A DNA stretch of 39,431 bases from positions 1 through 39,431 of IMG/VR virus record IMGVR_UViG_3300025141_013063, one strand, 5' to 3'. The notes under the pieces are model-generated. The model was not told the origin of the DNA. It saw only the letters and a program-made list of their open reading frames with translations, and searched no databases. Both the position numbers and the translations under genes were made by a program. The DNA is from a virus. Below, in pieces: positions 7,917 to 17,637 of the stretch (its first letter is position 1; the number at the start of each line of letters is the position of its first letter).

Positions 7917-8921
7917 TTGAAAACAAAACATAAATTAGCAGATCCCGAAACAACAAATTCCGAAGCTGGCATTAATACGGCCGCCCTCCCTGAAGAAGAG
8001 CAGACTCTTTTAGAAGGCGCCACTGTGGACGAAGAAGCTTCTATTTTGGGCCAAGGCGGACAAGACACATCAGATTGGGACGCCCCGGCTTTAATATTAT
8101 CCCCTAGCGACAAGCTTATACGAAAAGGCAATGCGGGAATCAGAATCGGCAAAGACCGAGACGGCGCCCGTACTTCTGGAGAAGGAGGCGCCGGCACCTC
8201 AAGATGTGCAGCAATTGATATCGTCGCTGGTCACCTGGGTTGGTTAGCCAAAAAAAGAAACAAAAGAGGGAAGACACTGTTCGTAGATCCAGATTTCAGA
8301 GTAGATGCTGCAAGGATCTACATAAGCCAGAAATCAGATGTCGATGGATATTTTGACCTGGCGCCCGGAAAAGTAGGAAGCACAAGCATCGCGGATCTCC
8401 GTTCTACGGTCGCCATAAAGGCGGATACAGTTCGCATCATTGGTCGCGAGAATATTAAGTTAGTTACACGCACTGACCAGCATAATTCTCAAGGAGGCGC
8501 GACCGATAATAGATATACAAAAAAATATGGCATCGACTTGATTGCTATGAATGATGACAAGGACATGCAACCACTTGTTAAGGGAGATAATTTGAGAGAG
8601 TGTTTGGTGGGTATAGTGGGTATAATTCAGACTATAAACAATACTTTGGGAAACTTTTTTGAGTATGACGCCCAGTTCAAGGCGGCCGTTCGAAAGCATA
8701 ATCATATTTCTCCTTTTTTTGGCTACGAAGGCGCGCCAGACTTTAAAGAAGTAATGGCCAAAGGGATAGAAACATCGATAAAAACCTGTTTGAATGTTAA
8801 TGTGCCCCAAATGCTCGATCAACCAATGGAACTAGCAAGCATTGAGAGCGCGTTCCTCGCAGGCGAAGGAGGGATTGTAGGGGAGAAATATATTTTAAGC
8901 CGCTACAACTCTACCAACTAG
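7917..8921 (+). CDS. baseplate spike-like structural protein
   Basis: This is a 334-residue protein. The TTG at 7917 is the likely start because AAGAGGT precedes it and no ATG in frame is available; an ATG at 7891 opens only a six-codon dead-end frame. Residues 1-70 are acidic and disordered-looking. The middle has short beta strands (ADLRSTVAIKADTVRIIGRE, IKLVTRTD) of the kind found in gp5/VgrG-like spike beta-helices. The C-terminal third is helical (LVGIVGIIQTINNTLGNFF). It follows the peptidase-bearing hub protein, so the two may share the hub and spike role that T4 gp5 carries as one chain. Its function is inferred from position and composition only. Confidence 0.6.
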   Translation: MKTKHKLADPETTNSEAGINTAALPEEEQTLLEGATVDEEASILGQGGQDTSDWDAPALILSPSDKLIRKGNAGIRIGKDRDGARTSGEGGAGTSRCAAIDIVAGHLGWLAKKRNKRGKTLFVDPDFRVDAARIYISQKSDVDGYFDLAPGKVGSTSIADLRSTVAIKADTVRIIGRENIKLVTRTDQHNSQGGATDNRYTKKYGIDLIAMNDDKDMQPLVKGDNLRECLVGIVGIIQTINNTLGNFFEYDAQFKAAVRKHNHISPFFGYEGAPDFKEVMAKGIETSIKTCLNVNVPQMLDQPMELASIESAFLAGEGGIVGEKYILSRYNSTN

Positions 8922-8928
8922 GAATACT

Positions 8929-11900
8929 ATGTCACTAAGCCCACCAGGATTTGAAGCCCTAACCTTTCAAAATAAACTAAAGTCAGGCAACCCTAAAATA
9001 CCCTTTGCCGATCCTCCATATGGAATGTCCGCGGAAGGACAACAGACTTCTTATGCGGTCTTCTTTAAAACCAATCAGATAAAATCAGAGGCTGAAGCTG
9101 CTGCGAGCACCGAGTTCAAAACGCGAGCATCGCGCAAGTTTGTAATGCACTACTTCCCCGAGTATTATCCTTTTATGGTCGACCGCAACAAAGTCACAGA
9201 TGAAGACTGGGCAGAAGTAGAATCATACAAGCAAGATTATTTGGATTTGCTAAGTGATATTGAAGCCTCGATCGAGGTAAAATCGCTACATAAAAAACCA
9301 AACCCGGTAAAAAACAAAGTGGTATATACTACTGATGTGGATTTATATGGAAAAAGAAACGAAAAAGATGGGCTTGATGAAAATGGCAAACCCCTCCTCC
9401 CCGACCCAGAAATCTTTCTGAGCGTTTTAAATAACGAACTTGGAAGAGGTGCCACAGATTCAACGGTGTCAGTAAAGTTCCAAAACATTCCAACACAAAT
9501 GGATCAGCTGACGAATACTCTTTCTAATTTTGGGACCCTAATGAACCAGATGCAACAGCGAGAAGGCGATTCTAATATGAACTCCCTAAGCGCCGGAGCT
9601 AACAAAATCATCAGGAAGATTACCGATTCTGTTCACGACTCTATCGATTTCCGCTCCCAACGACAGGGATTCCACGACACAGATTATTTTACAGTCTCTT
9701 TTGATGACGAAACAAGAATTGTGGGCATAGAGTATTTTGTTGTTGCGGCGACTGCCGGAGAGAAACTTCAATCTACGGTTGGGTATATAACCAACGTTAA
9801 GTACAATCCTCTTTTCAACGATAAAGTACCACTACAGCTGTTGAAAAATTATCGATATATTTTAGATCAGGCTAACCAGGACCCAACCAACTTAAATCAA
9901 TTGGATCACCTAGCCTTCATAGAGAGACTGGGAATCCCCGGGGACTCGTCAGGGTGGGGAGAACCGATGCCATGGGGTCAGGAGCCCATAGAAGAAAATG
10001 ATTATGGGAACCTGCAGAAAGCGCTGGATGAAGCGAATTGCGAAAACCCTAAAGACCCAGAAAAAATATTAAAAATACAAGCAATGCTAGATGATCCAAT
10101 ATTTAAAGCAAAAATGCTGCAGGCCCAAAAGGCCAAAAAGATCAATACGGCCGTTCAAGTTTTGGACGTAATAGGCGATATTGCTGAAATGGATGTGTCT
10201 AATTTTATGAATGCCACGCCGGAAGGAAGAAAAGCAAATCAGGTATTAGAAGCCTTTGGTATTACAGATCTAGCAAAGGAGGCCATAATGTGTCTTACTC
10301 GGGGGATGATGGGCGAAGACTCCCCGATTGCCAGTATTACAGATACTGTTAAGGACGCGATTCTCAACAGTACGGTGTCCTTGAACGGACCCCCGACGCC
10401 CCCGTCACTTCAGCCTTCTTTTAAGCGCCCCTCATTCGCGGATTTCCTCCCGGATGTTTATTTTTCTATAACCGGGGATCCCCCTCTTTCCGAGCGCATT
10501 AAAGAAATGCTTCTGAGCACGATTACACAAGCCGGCTTTGAAATTATTAAAGGCATCGCCGAGATCTTTAAATATAACTGCGGCGACATCTTAAACGGAA
10601 ACCCTGGCGAAGTTGATTGTGGTGGTGAGCTGGAAAGACGCAACCGAATCGCCGCGATTAATATTCCGGATCTTGAAGATACAATTGCTCAAGCTGCAGG
10701 ATCTTATGGACTAACACCCCCGCGCGCATACGCCTATATGACAGATGTGTCAGAAATTCTGAATCCGATTGAAATATGTCAGTTGCTCAACTCACCCAGA
10801 CAACTTACAAACGATACCATTGACAATATATTGGACTTTAATTCTGAATACTACTCAGTAGAGGTGCAGACAAACTTAAACAGTGGAACCCGGGTCGTGA
10901 GCTTCTTTCGATCAATGAGTTCAAACATTGATACTGTAAGTTTTTGCAACGAGGTAATAGAAGACACTATATTGGCAAATGTTGAAAGTTGTAAGGTTTG
11001 CTTCGATGGGTTCCAGGCCTATCCGGCCATAGAAACCTTGGCGCAGATCGCTGAACACGGCTTTGAACCAGTAATTCCTCCCCCCGATTTTTTGTGTCAG
11101 GACTCAGAATCATACCTTTCCAATCCTATTGCAGAGGTTATAATACCAAGATTGTTCAATGATGTGATGGAAAATACCCAGATATACCTCGCAGGATCAC
11201 TGGAAAGCGCCCGCACGTCGCTGCTTGAACCTATCGTAACCGCGACAGTTAACCCACAGGTCTGCGGCGCCCTTGACTCCGTTGGCCTTTGCCCCGGCGC
11301 TGACCCACCGACGATAGATACAAAAGCCCTTGAGTTTATTTCCGGACTTTTTGATTTTATAGCGGACCTGGCCAATCAAATACCGCCTGCCCCCGGCTGC
11401 GCGGATATTGACGATGAAAAGTTCCAAGAGGTTTTTGATGTCATTGAAGTTGTAGCCGATGCTATCTCAACCCTCTTGGCTGAAATGCCAGATCTTATCA
11501 GTGGTGTCCAGGACAAAATCAACTCTACCAAAGCAAATCTCGACTCCGGATCCGCCGGCGGGATCCCTCACACTGAATATCAATTCCCTCAGCAGTTTTC
11601 CGACGATTTCGTTTCTGCCATTGCCGGCCCTATGATATCGATAGATGGGAACAACTTCGTTGGCCAGACCATCGGCCCTTCCTCTGGCTCCACCGGTCCC
11701 GCCCGGGCGAAGAGAAGCATCCTTACTTCAGGTGTTGACCTGCCCGGTGGAGCCTTCGGCTATTCTAAAACAAGCATCAATCTGATGTTTGGCGGCAACA
11801 ACTCAGCCAAAATTGTCTATTCGGCGTATGATGAACCTCACACTTTTAAAGGGGTGACAGTGCAATATTCTATTCCAAAAGTCCATATTCCGAATTCTGA

Positions 11901-13827
11901 AACTGATGATATGGCAGCTCCTTTATACCGAGGGCATCTTGGAACAGAATGGCAGCAGACTAGTTTAAATCCTTATATTTATAGGTTTGTGGGCCCTCTT
12001 CTCCCGCAGTTCGACCCGGCAGCGGCCCCAGATATCGACGGCGAAGAAGCTAATGAACTAATTGGCCGTCATCATGTATGGGCCTATAGTGATGTAATGA
12101 GATCCACTTTCGAATACATTATCGATAATGGAGCATTTAGTCAAGATATTATTAATAATCTTAAGTTGTTCAAAAATAACAAGAACTGCACTCCTGAAAA
12201 TATTGGAGATCTTTTTGATGCTGACGGTATCATAGACCAAATGAGAAAAGAATTTGCCGCTGCAGCATGCCACGATAGTGGCTCCAATCAAGATAAGGTC
12301 CGCGGCACCCTCTACTTTGGGCTGATTAATATGTTGATACAGGCAATTATTGATGAATTCCTTGTAAGCAATATAATAATTTTTAGTGCTCTAAACATGG
12401 AGGACATATTAGATCCCAGATACCCCTTCCGAGAAGTAATGATCAGCTATGTGGTTTCTTCTTTTAATAGAATTATATTAGACGGGAACTCCATTGTAGA
12501 ACGAGAGATATATAATTACTTCGCACGCGTCGCTGGGCGCCCAAGTGTTGAGTTTGCGGGTGGTTTTACACACTCTTACGCGCCTACGGAAGTGGTACTG
12601 GGGTTTGAGGGATCATCGTTTCCTTTGAACAACGAAGATTTAGTAAGGTTTATGGTGGAAGAAAGACTTGGCTATTCGTGGCATGACCAGGGGACTGAGA
12701 CTCATCGATCAACCTTGCAGGCAATTAAAAATGTTATAGATCCTGCCGGCAATAAAAAATTGTTTGATGATTTCTTTGTGGGGGATGTGGTACAAGTTTT
12801 AGACTCTCAAGCAGCTATTGACAGTTTTTGGGCCCTCCGGACCACCGGGCGAGCCGACCCAGACTCATCTGAGAAAGCTATCGTATTTTATGGCCACGAG
12901 ACGGACTACACGTCTTTGATGTATGCCGTCTCCCAGGCGGAGGCATATGAAATATTTAGAGTCGACCACGCGGCCAACCTTTCTCGCAATGGCCGAATTG
13001 GTGCTATTAAGCAATCCGTCGACTATAATTTATTCTTTAATCAGGCTATCAACAAGAATGCTTGTTTATCAGTGGCTGTATTATACAACTTTTATTTGGT
13101 TGGAAGGCATTTGTCCGATGTGGCATCTTCGTTTGATTCAACCAAGCGCGCAATAATTCATATGTTTAATATGACGGAGCGCTCAGAATCACAGCCAGCA
13201 CTAGAACCACGAAGTGATGAATTTGTAAACTCATTGGCCAAGGACGGCGGCCTGGATATGGAGGGGATGGCCAGGGATATTATCCTTAAGTTCCTTCGAG
13301 AAACGCCCATACAAATTCTTAAGGGCCTTGCGGAGCTCATTGATCCACATGTTGCGCTGTCGAAGATGATAAAGAACTTCACTGGTGCTGCCTTTAATGA
13401 ACTCTTCAAAGGATTTCAAGCCGGCTTGGACTCCGGCGCTCTGCCAGGATCTGCAGAGCTCAAAGATAAAGGGATTACAGCTGAAGATATATTTGCGGTT
13501 ATCTTCTGTTTATATAATATAGTTCAGAGCGCGGCCGGCCCGATCCAGCAACTCGCCGACAGCCCAGCGAACCAGGTCGGGGCGGATATCCTTGACAATG
13601 TTTTACTTGGGCCTAGGCTAACTTTAGATGGTGTTGATTTTAAAGGAAGTATTGCTGGAATGTTTATGCTCCCCCCCTCGCCGCTTGGCGTTATATATCT
13701 TCTTCTTGAGATGTTAATGCTCTCGATCCCTGACGGCCTAACAGAAGGAGACGATGCGGTGACAGACGCCACGGAGCCAGAGACGGTGGAATGTCCGGAG
13801 GGCACCACACCCATCGAATTGGTATAG
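8929..13827 (+). CDS. very large virion structural protein, unknown (baseplate region)
   Basis: This is a 1632-residue protein starting at an ATG preceded by AGGA (8920-8923). I recognise no family. The first 250 residues are mixed and contain SHAPED-like beta and helical segments such as TQMDQLTNTLSNFGTLMNQM. Residues 450-800 are helical with scattered cysteines (CGDILNGNPGEVDCGG and CKVCFDG). The centre (about 860-1010) is glycine, serine and proline rich. The C-terminus has hydrophobic stretches (MFMLPPSPLGVIYLLLEML) and an acidic end. The hub, gp25 and gp6 neighbours imply a baseplate or tail component. A tape-measure role is possible given its size, but proline and cysteine content and the distance from any sheath or tube gene argue against it. 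Confidence 0.6.
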   Translation: MSLSPPGFEALTFQNKLKSGNPKIPFADPPYGMSAEGQQTSYAVFFKTNQIKSEAEAAASTEFKTRASRKFVMHYFPEYYPFMVDRNKVTDEDWAEVESYKQDYLDLLSDIEASIEVKSLHKKPNPVKNKVVYTTDVDLYGKRNEKDGLDENGKPLLPDPEIFLSVLNNELGRGATDSTVSVKFQNIPTQMDQLTNTLSNFGTLMNQMQQREGDSNMNSLSAGANKIIRKITDSVHDSIDFRSQRQGFHDTDYFTVSFDDETRIVGIEYFVVAATAGEKLQSTVGYITNVKYNPLFNDKVPLQLLKNYRYILDQANQDPTNLNQLDHLAFIERLGIPGDSSGWGEPMPWGQEPIEENDYGNLQKALDEANCENPKDPEKILKIQAMLDDPIFKAKMLQAQKAKKINTAVQVLDVIGDIAEMDVSNFMNATPEGRKANQVLEAFGITDLAKEAIMCLTRGMMGEDSPIASITDTVKDAILNSTVSLNGPPTPPSLQPSFKRPSFADFLPDVYFSITGDPPLSERIKEMLLSTITQAGFEIIKGIAEIFKYNCGDILNGNPGEVDCGGELERRNRIAAINIPDLEDTIAQAAGSYGLTPPRAYAYMTDVSEILNPIEICQLLNSPRQLTNDTIDNILDFNSEYYSVEVQTNLNSGTRVVSFFRSMSSNIDTVSFCNEVIEDTILANVESCKVCFDGFQAYPAIETLAQIAEHGFEPVIPPPDFLCQDSESYLSNPIAEVIIPRLFNDVMENTQIYLAGSLESARTSLLEPIVTATVNPQVCGALDSVGLCPGADPPTIDTKALEFISGLFDFIADLANQIPPAPGCADIDDEKFQEVFDVIEVVADAISTLLAEMPDLISGVQDKINSTKANLDSGSAGGIPHTEYQFPQQFSDDFVSAIAGPMISIDGNNFVGQTIGPSSGSTGPARAKRSILTSGVDLPGGAFGYSKTSINLMFGGNNSAKIVYSAYDEPHTFKGVTVQYSIPKVHIPNSETDDMAAPLYRGHLGTEWQQTSLNPYIYRFVGPLLPQFDPAAAPDIDGEEANELIGRHHVWAYSDVMRSTFEYIIDNGAFSQDIINNLKLFKNNKNCTPENIGDLFDADGIIDQMRKEFAAAACHDSGSNQDKVRGTLYFGLINMLIQAIIDEFLVSNIIIFSALNMEDILDPRYPFREVMISYVVSSFNRIILDGNSIVEREIYNYFARVAGRPSVEFAGGFTHSYAPTEVVLGFEGSSFPLNNEDLVRFMVEERLGYSWHDQGTETHRSTLQAIKNVIDPAGNKKLFDDFFVGDVVQVLDSQAAIDSFWALRTTGRADPDSSEKAIVFYGHETDYTSLMYAVSQAEAYEIFRVDHAANLSRNGRIGAIKQSVDYNLFFNQAINKNACLSVAVLYNFYLVGRHLSDVASSFDSTKRAIIHMFNMTERSESQPALEPRSDEFVNSLAKDGGLDMEGMARDIILKFLRETPIQILKGLAELIDPHVALSKMIKNFTGAAFNELFKGFQAGLDSGALPGSAELKDKGITAEDIFAVIFCLYNIVQSAAGPIQQLADSPANQVGADILDNVLLGPRLTLDGVDFKGSIAGMFMLPPSPLGVIYLLLEMLMLSIPDGLTEGDDAVTDATEPETVECPEGTTPIELV

Positions 13828-13886
13828 ATAATCTTTAAGAGCTAAAAAACAATAGATAATTCTAATTATTGGGAGGTGATCTAAAA
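13828..13886 (+). promoter_or_regulatory. AT-rich spacer with inverted repeat and near-perfect Shine-Dalgarno before gp25
   Basis: This 59-base gap is the longest in the structural module. It is strongly AT-rich. It holds the inverted repeat ATAATTCTAATTAT (13856-13869) and GGAGGTGATC (13872-13881), which matches ten bases of the complement of the 16S rRNA 3' end, five bases before the ATG at 13887. The Shine-Dalgarno fixes the gp25 start and suggests strong initiation. The AT-rich stretch could hold a promoter, but no exact TATAAATA late element is present. Confidence 0.35.
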
Positions 13887-14288
13887 ATGTCTTCAGGAAT
13901 TGCAGCTAAACTTCCCCTTACAATAAGCAACACGTTTGGGGCCTATAATTTAATAACAGATTTTAAGACCTTAGCAACACAAAATTTAAAAATGCTCGTT
14001 TTAACAGCTCCTGGCGAAAAAATGATGGATATAAAATTTGGAGTTGGTTTGCGTCAATATTTATTTGAGCAAAATGATGCCACGGTATATTCTCGAATAG
14101 ATGAAAAAATTAGGCAACAGGTAGCAACTTACTTGCCTTATATACAAATTAAGAGTATAGAATTTGATGTACCCGAAGATATGCCTGATTTTTATCCTCA
14201 CACCATAAATGTAATATTGAGGTTTAGGATAGTGCCACTTCAGACAAATGCTGTTTTAAACCTTGAGGTTGATTCAAACACAAACTAA
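13887..14288 (+). CDS. baseplate wedge protein, gp25 family
   Basis: This is a 133-residue protein of the GPW/gp25 family, the small wedge component that in T4 ties the wedge to the sheath and hub. The characteristic block LKMLVLTAPGEKMMDIKFGVGLRQYLFE (residues 32-59) matches the gp25 lysozyme-like fold core, and IEFDVPEDMPDFYPHTINVI follows. The frame is open six codons further upstream, to a TTG at 13869, but the GGAGGTGATC ribosome binding site puts the start at 13887. It precedes the gp6 wedge gene, as gp25-gp6 modules usually do. The overall length is typical of the family. Confidence 0.92.
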   Translation: MSSGIAAKLPLTISNTFGAYNLITDFKTLATQNLKMLVLTAPGEKMMDIKFGVGLRQYLFEQNDATVYSRIDEKIRQQVATYLPYIQIKSIEFDVPEDMPDFYPHTINVILRFRIVPLQTNAVLNLEVDSNTN

Positions 14289-14307
14289 TTAAAACAGGAC
14301 CCCGCGC

Positions 14308-16095
14308 ATGAAAAACTTACCAATCAAATATACCAGTCGAGACTTTGAATCAATCAGAAGAGATTTAGAGAATTTTGCAAAACGCTATTATCCCGATAGC
14401 TATAAAGATTTTAATCGAGCCTCGTTTGGGTCTTTGATGTTGGACACGGTTTCCTATGTCGGCGATATTCTATCATTTTATCTTGATTATCAAGTAAACG
14501 AAAGCTTTTTGGAAACAGCTGTAGAATACAACAATGTTTGGAAGCTAGCCCGCCAACTAGGCTATCGGGTTCAAACCAGCCCAGCGTCTTATGGGATGTT
14601 AACATTTTATGTTGAAATTCCTGCCACCACTACAGGCTTGGGCCCTGACCCAGAACTCAGCCCGGTTTTGCTCGCTGGTTCAACCTTTTCCTCCAACGGC
14701 GGCGGTTTTTATACACTATTAGAAGATGTCGACTTTTCTAAACAAAATAACCAGGTTGTGGTGGGTACTGCCGAACCATCTACGGGAACCCCTCTTACTT
14801 ATGTAGTCCGCGCGCAAGGGAGAACCGTTTCAGGAAGAGGCACTACACAGCAATTCACAGTAGGTAACTTTGTGAGGTTCCGGCGCCTTAATTTGAATAT
14901 CTCAAATATTAGCGATGTTATAAGCGTTGTTGATGGAGAAGGAAACAAATATTTTGAAGTTGACAATCTTTCACAGAACATAATCTACAAGTCAATCACA
15001 AACACCACAGATTCTAGAGCTACTGTCCCAAATATTTTAAAGGCAGTTCCTGTTGCTCGTCGATATGTGGTGGAAACAATCAATGGCCAGACCTTCTTAC
15101 AGTTTGGATATGGTTCGGATTCAACAGAACTGTCGAACCCAGTCGTGGACCCTAAAAATGTTTTATTACAACTAAACGGCCGCGATTATATAACAGAAAT
15201 CGATTTTGATCCCACAAAACTTATAAGTACAGATAAATTTGGTATAGGTCCGTCAAACACAACCTTAACTGTCTCATATAGATTTAATACCACACGGGAT
15301 GTGAATGCAGCTGTTGATACAATAACCAAAGTTGAAAATCCACAACTTAAATTTGCAGCACAGGGGTCATTATCTCTTTCGGGCCGCCAAAATGTTCTCG
15401 CTTCTCTAGAAGTGACAAATGAAGAAGCTTTTGTCGGAAGCGTAAAACTTCCCTCCTCTGAAGAGATCAAACAGAGGGCATTTAGTTACTTTGCTACACA
15501 AAATCGTGCTGTGACAGCCACAGATTACCAGGCTCTGTGCTATGCGATGCCGGAAAGATTTGGCATGTTAAAAAGAGTGGCAGTCTCCAAAGACAGCGAT
15601 GAATTTAAAAAGAACGTAAACATATATGTTATTTCTGAGGACCAAACACAGAAACTCACCACAGCAAACAGCTCTCTTAAATTAAATTTAAAGAGATGGC
15701 TATCACAATATAAAATGATAAGTGATACCGTGGACATCTTAGATGCTGAAATCATAAATTTTGGTATTGAGTACGAGGTTATGATAGACAATACCGTAAA
15801 TCGATTTGATGTGGTAAGCCAGTGCAACGCCAGTCTTTCCGTGGCATTCGGTGAGCAGTTAGACATTGGAGAGCCAATCTCGGTTACTGATATTTATAAA
15901 CAGCTTCAAAAAGTTCCCGGAGTTATTGATGTAACATCAGTTGAGGTGTCTTTGAAATCCGGCGGCCTTTATTCTGAATCAAATTATAGTTTTGAGTCAG
16001 CACTATCTTCTGATGGTCGTAGGATATTGGGAGAAAAAAATACTATTTTTGAATTAAAATATCCCAATATCGACATCAAGGGATCTGTTAAATAA
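14308..16095 (+). CDS. baseplate wedge protein, gp6 family
   Basis: This is a 595-residue wedge protein of the gp6 type, which dimerises to form the iris-like ring that drives baseplate opening. The N-terminus is diagnostic of marine T4-like gp6: YTSRDFESIRRDLENFAKRY, DFNRASFGSLMLDTVSYVGD and FYLDYQVNESFLETA. The centre has the beta-rich ring domain, and the C-terminal half includes AVTATDYQALCYAMP, which is conserved with baseplate J-like proteins. The ATG at 14308 follows an AGGA motif about ten bases upstream. It is shorter than T4 gp6 (660 residues), as in marine relatives. Its stop overlaps the next start by one base (TAATG). Confidence 0.92.
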   Translation: MKNLPIKYTSRDFESIRRDLENFAKRYYPDSYKDFNRASFGSLMLDTVSYVGDILSFYLDYQVNESFLETAVEYNNVWKLARQLGYRVQTSPASYGMLTFYVEIPATTTGLGPDPELSPVLLAGSTFSSNGGGFYTLLEDVDFSKQNNQVVVGTAEPSTGTPLTYVVRAQGRTVSGRGTTQQFTVGNFVRFRRLNLNISNISDVISVVDGEGNKYFEVDNLSQNIIYKSITNTTDSRATVPNILKAVPVARRYVVETINGQTFLQFGYGSDSTELSNPVVDPKNVLLQLNGRDYITEIDFDPTKLISTDKFGIGPSNTTLTVSYRFNTTRDVNAAVDTITKVENPQLKFAAQGSLSLSGRQNVLASLEVTNEEAFVGSVKLPSSEEIKQRAFSYFATQNRAVTATDYQALCYAMPERFGMLKRVAVSKDSDEFKKNVNIYVISEDQTQKLTTANSSLKLNLKRWLSQYKMISDTVDILDAEIINFGIEYEVMIDNTVNRFDVVSQCNASLSVAFGEQLDIGEPISVTDIYKQLQKVPGVIDVTSVEVSLKSGGLYSESNYSFESALSSDGRRILGEKNTIFELKYPNIDIKGSVK

Positions 16096-17630
16096 TGGCA
16101 ATTTTAAGATATACAGCTAGTGCGGATACAACCATAACAGACGCTTTTGAAGCAGACCTGCGCCAACGAGGAAGTGGCTCAAACATGGGTTATGCCGACA
16201 GTTTAGAAGTGTTCTCTATCTACGGACAGAACTCATCCTCAGCCACCGGTCAATCTCAGGAACTTTCCCGAGCATTGATACAATTTCCGATTAGTACGAT
16301 ATCAGCAAATCGAACTGCTGGTACAATTCCTGCCGCTGGTAGTGTATCTTTTTATCTTCGTATGTTTAATGCCCGGACTCCATTTACGCTTCCGCAAGGA
16401 TTCAATTTGGTTATTGCACCGGTCTCTCGTTCGTGGGTTGAGGGCACCGGTCTCGATATGGATGACTATCAAGATCTGGGTGTTTCCAATTGGATTTCAT
16501 CAAGTACGGGCACACCATGGTCGTCCGTGGGGGGAGACTATCGAACCGGCTCCAACTATAATGTCAGTTTCCCTCAGGGCTATGAAGACACAAACCTTGA
16601 TATAACAAGTGTTGTTGAAAAGTGGATCTCCGGCACCGACCCGGCTTATGCCAACAATTATGGTTTCGGAATTCGACTCACAGCTAGCCAAGAAGGTTAT
16701 TATTCTAGTTCAACAGGGCTCAACAACGGAAGCCTGATACATAATCCACAAGGAGCCACACAGTCTTATTATACTAAGAAGTTCTTTGCTCGTTCAACTG
16801 AGTTCTTCTTTAAGAGGCCTATGATCGAAGCGCGCTGGAACTCTAGAATTTTAGATGATCGAGAAAACTTTTATTACTCTAGTTCACTTGCCCCCGCTGC
16901 CGATAATCTCAATACCTTTTATTTATACAATTATGTGCGCGGCCGTCTTGTTAATATCCCCGCAGTTGGGACAAATAACCTAGAGGTTTCCTTTTATTCT
17001 AGTTCTGCGACTGGCGCTCCTGCGGGCTCACCTCTTAATCTGGCAGCCGGAGGCGGCGTTGCGGCAGCCCTAGACATAAACGCCACAGCTAGCTATGTCA
17101 GTACGGGCATCTATTCATGCACAGTGGCCCTTACTGCCGCAACCACAAGGCTTTTAGCCATTAATGATGTATGGCATAGCGGCGGCGTTCAATACTATAC
17201 TGGATCATCTTATCCCGAGCTGATGCCAACATATGATAGTGCGCCGACATTTAATAGAGTTACTTCTTGTAAAAACCTCAGGAAGTCATATTCTAGAGCC
17301 GAGAGCGGCCGCTTTAGATTTTTTGTGAGAAGCAAAAACTGGAGCCCGAATGTTTATACGGTAGCGAAGGCGAACAACCCAACAGATATTATTGAAAGCG
17401 CTTCATATAACATTAGACGAGTAACGGACAACTATAATGCAATCCCCTATGGGACTGGGTCTGACTTGTGTACCTTAATGTCTTACGACAAAGAAGGTAA
17501 TTATTTTGATCTGGACATGTCTCTTCTTGAAAATGGGTATATGTACGAAATAAAGGTCGCATATTATAACGATAGTATTGGTACCTGGCAGGAGCAACCA
17601 CAGACGTTTAAGTTTAGAGTTGAAGAATAA
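16095..17630 (+). CDS. DNRLRE-like domain structural protein (tail/baseplate appendage)
   Basis: This is a 511-residue protein whose first ~240 residues follow the DNRLRE pattern, a beta-sandwich module common in secreted carbohydrate-associated proteins. It has ADTTITDAF, GYADSLEV, SRALIQFPIS, an SVSFYLRMFN strand, SRSWVEG, WSSVGGDY and DITSVVEKWISG, then NNYGFGIRL. The C-terminal part is beta-rich with several YSSS motifs and ends in the motif TFKFRVEE. It is translationally coupled to gp6. In a phage this module suggests an appendage that contacts host glycans or trimerises as a fibre anchor. The domain call is by pattern and not confirmed. The role is inferred from its place between gp6 and the LamG giant. 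Confidence 0.7.
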   Translation: MAILRYTASADTTITDAFEADLRQRGSGSNMGYADSLEVFSIYGQNSSSATGQSQELSRALIQFPISTISANRTAGTIPAAGSVSFYLRMFNARTPFTLPQGFNLVIAPVSRSWVEGTGLDMDDYQDLGVSNWISSSTGTPWSSVGGDYRTGSNYNVSFPQGYEDTNLDITSVVEKWISGTDPAYANNYGFGIRLTASQEGYYSSSTGLNNGSLIHNPQGATQSYYTKKFFARSTEFFFKRPMIEARWNSRILDDRENFYYSSSLAPAADNLNTFYLYNYVRGRLVNIPAVGTNNLEVSFYSSSATGAPAGSPLNLAAGGGVAAALDINATASYVSTGIYSCTVALTAATTRLLAINDVWHSGGVQYYTGSSYPELMPTYDSAPTFNRVTSCKNLRKSYSRAESGRFRFFVRSKNWSPNVYTVAKANNPTDIIESASYNIRRVTDNYNAIPYGTGSDLCTLMSYDKEGNYFDLDMSLLENGYMYEIKVAYYNDSIGTWQEQPQTFKFRVEE

Positions 17631-17637
17631 TTAGGTT

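Noticed and set aside
16701-17006. Three similar DNA strings TATTCTAGTTC / TACTCTAGTTC in the DNRLRE-like gene.
   Set aside because: Each encodes Tyr-Ser-Ser-Ser in frame at uneven spacing. Similar codon choice explains it better than a nucleic-acid repeat or recombination site.
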